14,799 nt of DNA. Origin: Bacteroidota bacterium. GTDB lineage: Bacteria; Bacteroidota; Bacteroidia; Bacteroidales; Bacteroidaceae. The notes beneath the pieces are model-generated. The model made no database searches, was not told the DNA's origin, and was given only the letters and a program-made list of their open reading frames with translations. Below are positions 8,588 through 14,799 of the stretch, one piece after another. Where the stretch lies: positions 1 through 14,799 of the forward strand of contig JAEXAJ010000119.1 in NCBI GenBank assembly GCA_023458215.1, written 5' to 3'. The position numbers and the translations under genes were made by a program. The first letter of the stretch is position 1. Every line of letters begins with the position of its first letter.

Positions 8588-9304
8588 TTACCAATCTTTT
8601 TCCAAACGGCCGCCTTGGAGAACTTGTTGCTTCTTCACCTTGTCTTGCACATCCTTTTCATCCTGCATAACCGAATTTAAGAGCTGCTCTGCATTCTCCT
8701 TTGACATTTGATCATCCTTCTTCTCAGGCTTTGGAGGTTGTTGCTGATCCTGGTTCTTCTGTTGGTCTTGTTTATTTTGATCTTGCTTATCTTGATCTTT
8801 CTGTTGATCCTGCTTATTCTGATCTTTGTTCTGGTCCTGATTCTGATCTTGATTTTGCTGATCTTTCAGCATTTTCTGAGCTAATGCAAGATTATAACGA
8901 GTCTCATTATCTTTCGGATTATTACGCAATGATTGTTTATAAGCTTCTACAGCTTTTGCATAATCCTTCTGAGAATGCAAGATTACTCCCATATTGTGGT
9001 AGATCTGAGCTAAATTTGACTTGTCTTTCTCTACTTTTGTAGCCCCCACATACTGCTCCATCGCTTCTTTCAACTTATTCTGTTGAGCCAAAGTATTTCC
9101 CAAATTGAACATAGAAACTGTTGATTGTGGATTTACTTCCAGCGCTTTCCGATAATCAACTTCGGCATTAACAAATACACTATCTTTGAAAAAACGGTTT
9201 CCTTTACGGATAAAGTCGCGTTCTGCTTTTTGTGCAGATGCTGCAACTGCGATGAGCAGTAGCAAAACCATTCCAATATATTTCTTCTGTAACATACGCA
9301 TCAT
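8588..9304 (-). CDS. batC: BatC: periplasmic TPR protein with Gln/Asp/Lys-rich tail
   Basis: A 238-aa protein. A signal peptide ends at AASAQ (about residue 25). TPR units cover about 28-147 (VSMFNLGNTLAQQNKLKEAM; IYHNMGVILHSQKDYAKAVE). Residues 148-189 are an extreme Q/D/N/K low-complexity stretch containing a tandem 14-residue repeat, and the tail is charged and helical. The start codon overlaps the batB stop (ATGA, 4 nt), which implies translational coupling. ATGs at 9301 and 9295 are also possible starts and would not change the mature protein. TPR domains here probably scaffold the BatA/BatB vWA proteins; no enzymatic motif is seen. Confidence 0.92.
   Translation of the reverse strand: MMRMLQKKYIGMVLLLLIAVAASAQKAERDFIRKGNRFFKDSVFVNAEVDYRKALEVNPQSTVSMFNLGNTLAQQNKLKEAMEQYVGATKVEKDKSNLAQIYHNMGVILHSQKDYAKAVEAYKQSLRNNPKDNETRYNLALAQKMLKDQQNQDQNQDQNKDQNKQDQQKDQDKQDQNKQDQQKNQDQQQPPKPEKKDDQMSKENAEQLLNSVMQDEKDVQDKVKKQQVLQGGRLEKDW
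8741..8824 (-). repeat. Two tandem 42-bp coding repeats in batC
   Basis: Two in-frame 42-bp copies (8783-8824 and 8741-8782) encode DQNKQDQQKDQDKQ (161-174) and DQNKQDQQKNQDQQ (175-188). They differ at about nine nucleotides but only three residues, so the duplication is old and the composition appears maintained. The shorter QNQDQ units before them extend the low-complexity stretch to 8863. Confidence 0.8.
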
Positions 9305-10329
9305 TTCTTATTAGAAAACAAATGAATGTTGCGGAAAAGAGGATTCTTACGTTCCAATATCAGCATTTCCGCTAACAGTAACAATAAAATTATCCAAGCT
9401 ATGGCCTGGAACTGTTCATTGAATTCCGTATAGACCTGAGTTTCCACTTCAGCTTTTGCCATCTTATCAATTTCTTGGCTTATAGCCTTTTGTGCGGCAT
9501 TCGAATTATCCACTCTCACATAGATACCATTTCCAGCTTTAGCAATCTCCTGACACATTTCCTCATTCAAACGGGTTACAATGACATTACCTTCACGGTC
9601 TCGACGAAAATCATTGGTACCTTGAATGGGGATCGGTGCTCCATCAGGCATACCAACTCCCAAAACATTGACCTGAATGCCTTTCTCGTTTGCTGCTTTA
9701 GCAGCTTCCACCGCACCACCTTCATGGTTCTCACCATCAGTAATTACGATAATAGTACGTCCTACTCCTTCTTGCGGTGTAAAACTACGAGCAGCCAGAT
9801 TTATCGCTGCGCCAATAGCCGTACCTTGTTTGGATATCAACGAAGGATCAATGGATTCCAAAAACATTTTGGCAGAAATGTAATCACTGGTTATAGGCAA
9901 TTGCGTAAATGCATCACCGGCAAATACTATCATACCTACTTTGTCATTCTGCATCTTGTCTACTAGCTGTGCAACCAACCTCTTAGCTTTCTCCAAACGG
10001 CTGGGTTGTACATCTTGCGCTAACATTGAATTGGAAATATCGAGTGCAATTATTACCTCCACACCCTGACGTTTCACCGTCTCTAGTTTAGAACCGAATT
10101 GGGGGCGAGCCAGCAATACAGCAAATAACCCGATTGCAGCAAATACAATCCAAAACTTCACATCCGGACGATATTTAGATACATCCGGCATTAACTGAGC
10201 CATCAGTACCGGATCACCGAATTTACGGATAGCTTTCCGCTTCCGGTAATTGGAGTACAAGTAGAAGGCTGCCAGGAAAGGCAGCAACAGTAACAAGTAC
10301 AAATATGCAGGTTCTTCAAATCGAAACAT
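9301..10329 (-). CDS. batB: BatB: membrane-anchored vWA protein
   Basis: A 342-aa protein. Two N-terminal membrane helices (about 9-26 and 58-76) are separated by a strongly basic loop (YRKRKAIRKFG). A von Willebrand A domain spans about 90-290, and a C-terminal helix lies at about 309-325. The metal-ion-dependent adhesion site is complete: D97-x-S99-x-S101 (ALDISNSM), T170 (KQGTAIG) and D198 (ITDGE). The positive-inside rule places the vWA domain in the periplasm. vWA domains bind protein partners through the metal, and MoxR ATPases are often paired with them. It shares the overall plan of BatA, so the two are probably paralogues acting together. The start is 78 nt after batA, behind a heptad-repeat leader. 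Confidence 0.95.
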   Translation of the reverse strand: MFRFEEPAYLYLLLLLPFLAAFYLYSNYRKRKAIRKFGDPVLMAQLMPDVSKYRPDVKFWIVFAAIGLFAVLLARPQFGSKLETVKRQGVEVIIALDISNSMLAQDVQPSRLEKAKRLVAQLVDKMQNDKVGMIVFAGDAFTQLPITSDYISAKMFLESIDPSLISKQGTAIGAAINLAARSFTPQEGVGRTIIVITDGENHEGGAVEAAKAANEKGIQVNVLGVGMPDGAPIPIQGTNDFRRDREGNVIVTRLNEEMCQEIAKAGNGIYVRVDNSNAAQKAISQEIDKMAKAEVETQVYTEFNEQFQAIAWIILLLLLAEMLILERKNPLFRNIHLFSNKK

Positions 10330-10335
10330 CTTTCT

Positions 10336-10367
10336 ATTTACAATTTAGTAATTTACAATTCACAATT
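10336..10367 (-). repeat. Heptad repeat leader before batB
   Basis: Read on the minus strand, four consecutive units TTGTGAA, TTGTAAA, TTACTAAA (one extra base) and TTGTAAA end 7 nt before the batB ATG. The rest of the 10330-10407 gap is AT-rich with no promoter I can support. The stretch would be unstructured in the mRNA. Confidence 0.7.
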
Positions 10368-10407
10368 GGGTCATAACCGACTAATTGCACAAAGAATATT
10401 TTCTTTT

Positions 10408-11391
10408 TTACGGTATCTTCTTCAGAATGGAGTTACGTAACAAGACTTCCAGCAATACACAGAGAAGAGCCGCCAATGCAAACCAACGAAACTCTTCCTG
10501 ACGTTTACTATATTCTTTCACATTCAATTTTGTTTTCTCCAACTTGTCGATTTCTTCGTAAACCTCTTTCAACTTAGAGTTGCTGGTAGCACGAAAATAG
10601 TTACCTTCCGTAGTACCGGCAATTTGCGTCAAAGTCTTCTCATCAATTTCAACCGGCATATTGACATATTGCACAGTTCCACCCACAGGATAAGGATATG
10701 GAGCCATCCCGTTAGTACCTACGCCAATAGTATAAACACGGATACCAAAACTTTTTGCTATTTCGGCGGCAGTTAAAGGAGAAATATCCCCCTTATTGTT
10801 CACACCGTCCGTCAACAAAATAATCACTTTGGATTTGGCCTTACTGTCCTTCAGTCGGGTTACTGCATTGGCAATACCCATTCCGATTGCCGTACCGTCT
10901 TCAACCAATCCACACTTCATATCTTTAAGCAAGTTCAGCAACACGGCATGATCTACAGTCAGCGGGCATTGCGTAAAACTCTCACCGGCAAACAAGGTTA
11001 TACCGATATTATCATTCGGACGACCATTAATAAATTCAGCGGCTACATCCTTGGCAGCCTCCAGACGGTTAGGCTTCAAATCTTCGGCAAGCATACTCGT
11101 AGATACGTCCATGGCAAGCATGATGTCGATACCTTCAATTTCACTGTTCTGCCAGCTATTAGTGGTTTGCGGGCGCGCTAAAACAATGATAATCAAAATC
11201 AAAGTGATTATCCGTAAAACAAACGGCACATGTAGCAAGTAGTTCTTATAACTTTTCGGAGTATGGGCATATACACGAGCATCAGAAATCTGAAGTGTAG
11301 CTTCACTACTCTTCCGCTTCATGATATACCATACTATATAAGGTATAAGCAACAGTAGCAAAAATAAATATTCAATATTGGCAAAAACCAT
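10408..11391 (-). CDS. batA: BatA: membrane-anchored vWA protein
   Basis: A 327-aa protein with the same plan as BatB: membrane helices at about 7-24 and 56-73 around a basic loop, a vWA domain at about 88-285, and a C-terminal helix at about 302-318. The metal site is complete: D95-x-S97-x-S99 (AMDVSTSM), T167 (EDGTAIG) and D195 (LLTDG). A periplasmic vWA domain is predicted from the basic loop. Bat proteins were first tied to oxygen tolerance in Bacteroides fragilis. Their proposed roles are in envelope protein assembly or in keeping a reducing envelope, and the sequence does not decide between these. It lies 61 nt downstream of the BatD-like gene, behind its own heptad leader. Confidence 0.95.
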   Translation of the reverse strand: MVFANIEYLFLLLLLIPYIVWYIMKRKSSEATLQISDARVYAHTPKSYKNYLLHVPFVLRIITLILIIIVLARPQTTNSWQNSEIEGIDIMLAMDVSTSMLAEDLKPNRLEAAKDVAAEFINGRPNDNIGITLFAGESFTQCPLTVDHAVLLNLLKDMKCGLVEDGTAIGMGIANAVTRLKDSKAKSKVIILLTDGVNNKGDISPLTAAEIAKSFGIRVYTIGVGTNGMAPYPYPVGGTVQYVNMPVEIDEKTLTQIAGTTEGNYFRATSNSKLKEVYEEIDKLEKTKLNVKEYSKRQEEFRWFALAALLCVLLEVLLRNSILKKIP

Positions 11392-11394
11392 GAT

Positions 11395-11426
11395 ATTTAC
11401 GATTTTACAGTTTACGATTTACAATC
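11395..11426 (-). repeat. Heptad repeat leader before batA
   Basis: On the minus strand four units TTGTAAA, TCGTAAA, CTGTAAA (then one extra A) and TCGTAAA end 4 nt before the batA ATG. The pattern matches the batB leader, including a single one-base phase shift. The gap 11392-11452 also has a 7-nt direct repeat ACTATGC (11434 and 11444), probably incidental. Confidence 0.7.
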
Positions 11427-11452
11427 CGGAGTCACTATGCATAACTATGCTA

Positions 11453-12529
11453 TTAAGCAAAGTAATTGTACAACTCCAAACCTATATATATCAGTGAGCC
11501 GATAAGAGCGGCAGCCAACAGCAAAATACCTGTACCGAGCAATATCTTGGTACGCAAAGAGCGTTTCTCAATGATAGTAATCTCAGTAGGTTGCGGCTTG
11601 GCATTCTCATCTTCTTTTACTTTTGTCTCGTTGATAAAGTCAATAGCATTTATTAAATTTGCGTCATTCTCGTTCATCATCGGATTATGCTTTGCAAACT
11701 TCACAAGATCCGCTGTTTGAAACAACTCCTTCAAATCTTTAATTGCTTCTTTATCTTTCATTTCCAGCAGATTATCAATAATTTCAGAAGATGTCATTTC
11801 TAAAGCGTTGAAACCGAAACGATCTTTAATGTAAGTACGAATAGCATCTGTCAATTCGGTATAATACTCCTTCGACAATCCTTTCTGCCAAACTTTTTCA
11901 TTTTTAATGCGTTCAATCTCTTGTATGGCTAATTGATGCGGCGGCAACTTAGGTTCAACTTTCACCTTGCGAATTATCGGCTTATTATCACGAATACGCT
12001 TCACAAGATAAATCAACAACAAAAGAAGAGGCACAAACAAAAGCACACAAGCAATGGCAACATACCAATCTTCCCAGGCAAAAGGCGCTTGCATCACAGT
12101 TTTAGGCCCGAAAAACTGGTCGGGATGCAACGTATCTACCGGGATAGAATATACTTTCAAGGCCAGTGCTTTCGAAAGATAAGGCTTATTATCTACAATC
12201 ACCTGCATAGGCGGCAAATAATAGAGCGCCGAATCAAACGAAGTAACAGTATATTCTTGAGTTATCAAAGAGCGTCTGCCATCATTCAGAAGTTGCGTGT
12301 CCGGCTTGGCTACATCAATAATCTCGACTCCACGTATCAATGTATCCGTATAAACAGGAAATATGGCACGCTTATTTGCATCCAATGATACTTGAAGCTT
12401 TATCTTTGCCTGCTCTCCTATCAAGATTTGCAGGGAATCAATAGTAGCATCTACCGTCACCGACGACTGGGCTACAGCCCTGCCCGCCCATGCTACTAAC
12501 AGCGTTATCAGAAATAAATATCTTTTCAT
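11453..12529 (-). CDS. BatD-like two-pass membrane protein of the bat operon
   Basis: 358 aa from the chosen start. Signal peptide 1-20 (MKRYLFLITLLVAWAGRAVA); a periplasmic beta-type domain at about 21-150; membrane helix 157-176; a cytosolic helical domain at about 177-325; a second membrane helix at about 329-350; and a short tail. The cytosolic part (LSKEYYTELTDAIRTYIKDR at 218-237, then LFQTADLVKFAKHNP at 269-283) resembles the C-terminal domain of BatD and DUF4381-type proteins found beside MoxR and vWA genes. An ATG at 12553 would add eight residues and overlap the upstream gene. The ATG at 12529 is preferred because it starts the signal peptide directly and leaves a 7-nt gap. Likely a membrane adaptor for the MoxR system; the specific role is unknown. 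Confidence 0.85.
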   Translation of the reverse strand: MKRYLFLITLLVAWAGRAVAQSSVTVDATIDSLQILIGEQAKIKLQVSLDANKRAIFPVYTDTLIRGVEIIDVAKPDTQLLNDGRRSLITQEYTVTSFDSALYYLPPMQVIVDNKPYLSKALALKVYSIPVDTLHPDQFFGPKTVMQAPFAWEDWYVAIACVLLFVPLLLLLIYLVKRIRDNKPIIRKVKVEPKLPPHQLAIQEIERIKNEKVWQKGLSKEYYTELTDAIRTYIKDRFGFNALEMTSSEIIDNLLEMKDKEAIKDLKELFQTADLVKFAKHNPMMNENDANLINAIDFINETKVKEDENAKPQPTEITIIEKRSLRTKILLGTGILLLAAALIGSLIYIGLELYNYFA

Positions 12530-12536
12530 TTTCCGA

Positions 12537-13406
12537 TTAATTTCGTTTTGCAAACAAATTCATCAATGCCTTGACATAATCTTGGTCAGTTCGTACCGAA
12601 ACATTGTCTACATTACTCTTTGTAAATGTTTCGTTCAGCTCCACTTGCTTGTTGACCCACCAATCATGGTGAGCACGACGCACAGCACGCGAAGAAGTGT
12701 CAATCCACTGTTCATGCCCCGTTTCAGCATCTTTGATCTTCATCAAACCTACGGCCGGCAACTCTTCCACACGGCGATCATAAACCTGAATGGCAACGAC
12801 ATCATGCTTACGATTGGCTATGGTCATTGCATTCTTAAAACTTTCCTGGTCAATAAAATCCGACAACACGAAAGCTGTACAACGGCGTTTCATGACATTC
12901 GTCAGATATTCCAAACCCAAACGAATATTCGTCCGGCGGCTTTCCGCATGGAAGTCAATCAGTTCACGAATGATATAGAGTATATGTTTACGCCCTTTCT
13001 TAGGTGGAATGAATTTTTCAATCCGGTCTGAAAAGAAGATAACACCGATCTTATCGTTGTTCTGAATGGCAGAAAAAGCCAAAGTAGCGGCGATTTCCGT
13101 CACCATATCCTTCTTGAGTTGCTTCACAGTACCGAACTCCAAACTACCGGAAACATCTACCAACAACATTACTGTCAGTTCACGTTCTTCTTCAAACACC
13201 TTTACGTAGGGTTTGTTGAAGCGTGCGGTCACATTCCAATCAATGTCGCGTATATCGTCGCCAAACTGATATTCACGCACTTCGGAGAAGGCCATACCTC
13301 TACCTTTAAAGGCCGTATGATACTGCCCGGCAAAGATATTATTGGATAATCCGCGCGTCTTTATTTCAATCTGACGGACCTTTTTTAGTAAATCAGTTGT
13401 TTCCAT
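12537..13406 (-). CDS. DUF58 vWA-like cytosolic protein
   Basis: A 289-aa soluble protein without signal peptide or membrane helix. The DUF58 signature GDDIRDIDWNVTAR lies at 49-62. A vWA-like core follows, with DxSxS at D84, S86 and S88 (LLVDVSGS), a Thr at 159 (RRTNIRLGLEYL) and an SDF at 182-184, so metal binding looks possible. DUF58 genes are characteristically found next to MoxR ATPases, and the protein is a probable direct MoxR client or partner. It follows moxR by 220 nt, an unusually long gap that holds the 22-bp array. It runs into the BatD-like gene with only 7 nt between. Confidence 0.93.
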   Translation of the reverse strand: METTDLLKKVRQIEIKTRGLSNNIFAGQYHTAFKGRGMAFSEVREYQFGDDIRDIDWNVTARFNKPYVKVFEEERELTVMLLVDVSGSLEFGTVKQLKKDMVTEIAATLAFSAIQNNDKIGVIFFSDRIEKFIPPKKGRKHILYIIRELIDFHAESRRTNIRLGLEYLTNVMKRRCTAFVLSDFIDQESFKNAMTIANRKHDVVAIQVYDRRVEELPAVGLMKIKDAETGHEQWIDTSSRAVRRAHHDWWVNKQVELNETFTKSNVDNVSVRTDQDYVKALMNLFAKRN

Positions 13407-13456
13407 TGATATTTATGAATAATCTCATTAATAAAAACCTTAGCGGAGATCAACCC

Positions 13457-13610
13457 AAAGCCCTCGTATTTTCATCAGAAAACGCTGGGATTTGAAGAAT
13501 AAACTCCTGGAGTTTTCAGCAAAAATACCCGGGATTTCCGACGTAAATCCCAGGCAATTCAAAAGCAAATGCCTGGCATTTCCGAAGTCATTCCCTGAGG
13601 TTTTCTACAG
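13457..13610. repeat. Array of seven 22-bp palindromic units
   Basis: Seven consecutive units of exactly 22 bp begin at 13457, 13479, 13501, 13523, 13545, 13567 and 13589. Each has a 15-bp core with consensus AAATNCCTGGNATTT and a 7-nt spacer of variable sequence. The cores at 13501 (AAACTCCTGGAGTTT) and 13567 (AAATGCCTGGCATTT) are perfect 7-bp palindromes around a central T; the others carry one to several mismatches. The stretch 13435-13456 may be a decayed eighth unit. The period is not a multiple of three and no reading frame is open, so it is not coding. It fills the moxR to DUF58 gap, the largest in the operon. The remainder of 13407-13626 is AT-rich without a promoter match. I cannot name a described family for it. 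Confidence 0.88.
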
Positions 13611-13626
13611 AAATATTCTCGCTTAA

Positions 13627-14622
13627 TTAAGGTACCTCAACTTTATTCAATATCTTGCTGACAATTTCGTCAGAAGTCACATTGCTGGCTTCCGCTTCGT
13701 ATGTCAAGCCGATGCGGTGACGCAGTACGTCGTGTGCCACGGCACGTACGTCTTCCGGAATTACATATCCACGGCGTTTGATGAAAGCATAGCTACGGGC
13801 AGCGAGTGCCAAATTGATGGAAGCACGCGGTGAACCACCGAAGCCAATCATATCTTTCAGTTCCTTCAAATCATATTTCTCAGGATAACGGGTAGCAAAT
13901 ACGATATCCACAATATACTTTTCAATCTTCTCGTCCAGATAAACTTGGCGAACTACCTTACGGGCTTCAATAATCTCTTCAGCCTTCAAGATAGGTTTTA
14001 TATTGAATTTTTCACCATTGATATTCTGACGGATAATCAGTTTTTCCTCTTCCAGCTTCGGATAGTCAATGACAACCTTCAACATGAAACGGTCAACCTG
14101 CGCTTCGGGCAACGGATAAGTACCCTCCTGCTCGATAGGATTTTGGGTAGCCAGTACCAAAAAAGGTTCAGTCAACGGGAATGTTTCTTTACCGATAGTA
14201 ACCTGGCGCTCTTGCATGGCTTCCAGCAAAGCACTCTGCACCTTGGCCGGAGCACGGTTGATTTCATCCGCCAAAACAAAGTTTGCAAAAATAGGACCTT
14301 TCTTAACTTGGAATGTCTCGTCTTTTTGACTGTAAACCATTGTACCGATAACGTCCGCAGGTAGTAGGTCCGGCGTAAATTGGATACGGCTATATTTCGC
14401 ATCAATCAGAGATGCCAATGTTTTGATTGCTAATGTTTTTGCCAAGCCAGGCACACCTTCTAGCAATACGTGTCCGTCAGACAACAGACCTATTAACAAC
14501 GATTCTACCAGATGCTTTTGACCTACAATGACCTGGTCCATACCTGTGGTAAGATTGGTAACGAAAGCGCTTTGTCTTTCAATCCGCTCGTTTAGTTCGC
14601 GGATATCAATTGTTTCAGCCAT
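13627..14622 (-). CDS. moxR: MoxR-family AAA+ ATPase
   Basis: A 331-aa cytosolic ATPase, first gene of the operon. Walker A GVPGLAKT (56-63, K62/T63), Walker B LADE (117-120), sensor 1 at N161 (ATQNP), arginine finger R178 (EAQVDRF) and sensor 2 R266 (GGSPRAS) are all present, and the length is normal for the family. MoxR proteins act as hexameric chaperone-like ATPases that mature or insert metal or cofactor in vWA-containing clients. The three DxSxS proteins encoded downstream are obvious candidates. The start gives the expected N-terminus and lies about 66 nt from the predicted transcription start. No Shine-Dalgarno is present. Confidence 0.96.
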   Translation of the reverse strand: MAETIDIRELNERIERQSAFVTNLTTGMDQVIVGQKHLVESLLIGLLSDGHVLLEGVPGLAKTLAIKTLASLIDAKYSRIQFTPDLLPADVIGTMVYSQKDETFQVKKGPIFANFVLADEINRAPAKVQSALLEAMQERQVTIGKETFPLTEPFLVLATQNPIEQEGTYPLPEAQVDRFMLKVVIDYPKLEEEKLIIRQNINGEKFNIKPILKAEEIIEARKVVRQVYLDEKIEKYIVDIVFATRYPEKYDLKELKDMIGFGGSPRASINLALAARSYAFIKRRGYVIPEDVRAVAHDVLRHRIGLTYEAEASNVTSDEIVSKILNKVEVP

Positions 14623-14694
14623 AAATCAATACTATTTTAAGTGTTTAAATTTCCCTTTTTATCGGCTTAATGCCGGTAATTATTTTTTCGCTTC

Positions 14695-14726
14695 CAAAAG
14701 TACGGGAATAAATTAACCATACCAAC
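14695..14726 (-). promoter_or_regulatory. Probable bat operon promoter
   Basis: On the minus strand TACTTTTG (14702-14695) matches the Bacteroides TAnnTTTG element exactly. It is preceded after 20 nt by GTTG (14726-14723), one mismatch from TTTG. Transcription would start near 14688. The leader contains a small 4-bp hairpin (CGGC 14663-14666 with GCCG 14672-14675) without a T run. The remaining sequence to 14799 shows no gene that I can support. Confidence 0.6.
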
Positions 14727-14799
14727 TAATTTTTATTAAAAAACAATGCGAAACCTTTAGATTAAACTACTTTCATAGAGTTTAGTATTTGACAAAAAA

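Noticed and set aside
9475..9966. 163-aa plus-strand ORF opposite batB
   Set aside because: It is a frame shadow of batB, which has complete vWA motifs; the translated product has no recognisable domain or start signal.
10390..10407. AAAGAA / TTCTTT hairpin between batA and batB as a terminator
   Set aside because: The stem is all but A-T and, read in the operon's direction, is followed by GTGC rather than T residues.
11933..12388. 151-aa plus-strand ORF opposite the BatD-like gene
   Set aside because: It is a shadow of the minus-strand gene; it is basic, without a domain, and has no promoter.
13457..13610. CRISPR array
   Set aside because: Repeats are 15 bp and degenerate with 7-nt spacers, and no cas genes are nearby; sizes do not fit any CRISPR type.

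Overview
This window looks like chromosomal core DNA of a Bacteroides-type bacterium (order Bacteroidales). It is AT-rich. It holds a complete aerotolerance (bat) operon in Bacteroides order, shows promoter-like pairs of the TTTG / TAnnTTTG type, and most genes lack a Shine-Dalgarno sequence. Species cannot be fixed from sequence alone. No phage, transposon, rRNA, tRNA or CRISPR signal was seen.

Layout: (1) 1-4000, plus strand: gyrA (DNA gyrase A) behind a recognisable promoter, then a gene for an exported TPR protein 30 nt downstream, closed by a strong intrinsic terminator at 3961-4000. (2) 4126-5611, minus strand: a 91-aa helix-turn-helix protein with its own promoter and terminator, then a two-domain universal stress protein carrying an extra N-terminal DUF2007-like domain. 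(3) 5790-14726, minus strand: one long operon read right to left, promoter (14695-14726) - MoxR AAA+ ATPase - DUF58 protein - BatD-like membrane protein - batA - batB - batC - batD - batE - terminator (5790-5846).

How the genes fit together: MoxR is a cytosolic AAA+ ATPase of the kind that works on von Willebrand A (vWA) clients. The operon supplies three vWA-type proteins with intact DxSxS metal sites. One is cytosolic (DUF58). Two are membrane-anchored with the vWA domain predicted in the periplasm (BatA, BatB). It also encodes a periplasmic TPR protein (BatC), two single-pass or double-pass proteins with periplasmic N-terminal domains and related cytosolic helical domains (BatD and the BatD-like protein), and a TPR-plus-SH3 protein (BatE). 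Together they suggest an envelope-spanning chaperone or assembly machine linked to oxygen and stress tolerance. The exact substrate is not known to me.

The most unusual structure is non-coding. In the only large gap of the operon (13407-13626, between moxR and the DUF58 gene) there are seven units of exactly 22 bp. Each is a 15-bp palindrome-like core (consensus AAATNCCTGGNATTT) followed by a 7-nt variable spacer. The next two largest gaps, just before batA and batB, each carry four copies of a TTGTAAA-like heptad ending a few bases before the start codon. So every sizeable gap in this operon holds a repeat array, which may tune the relative output of the genes.
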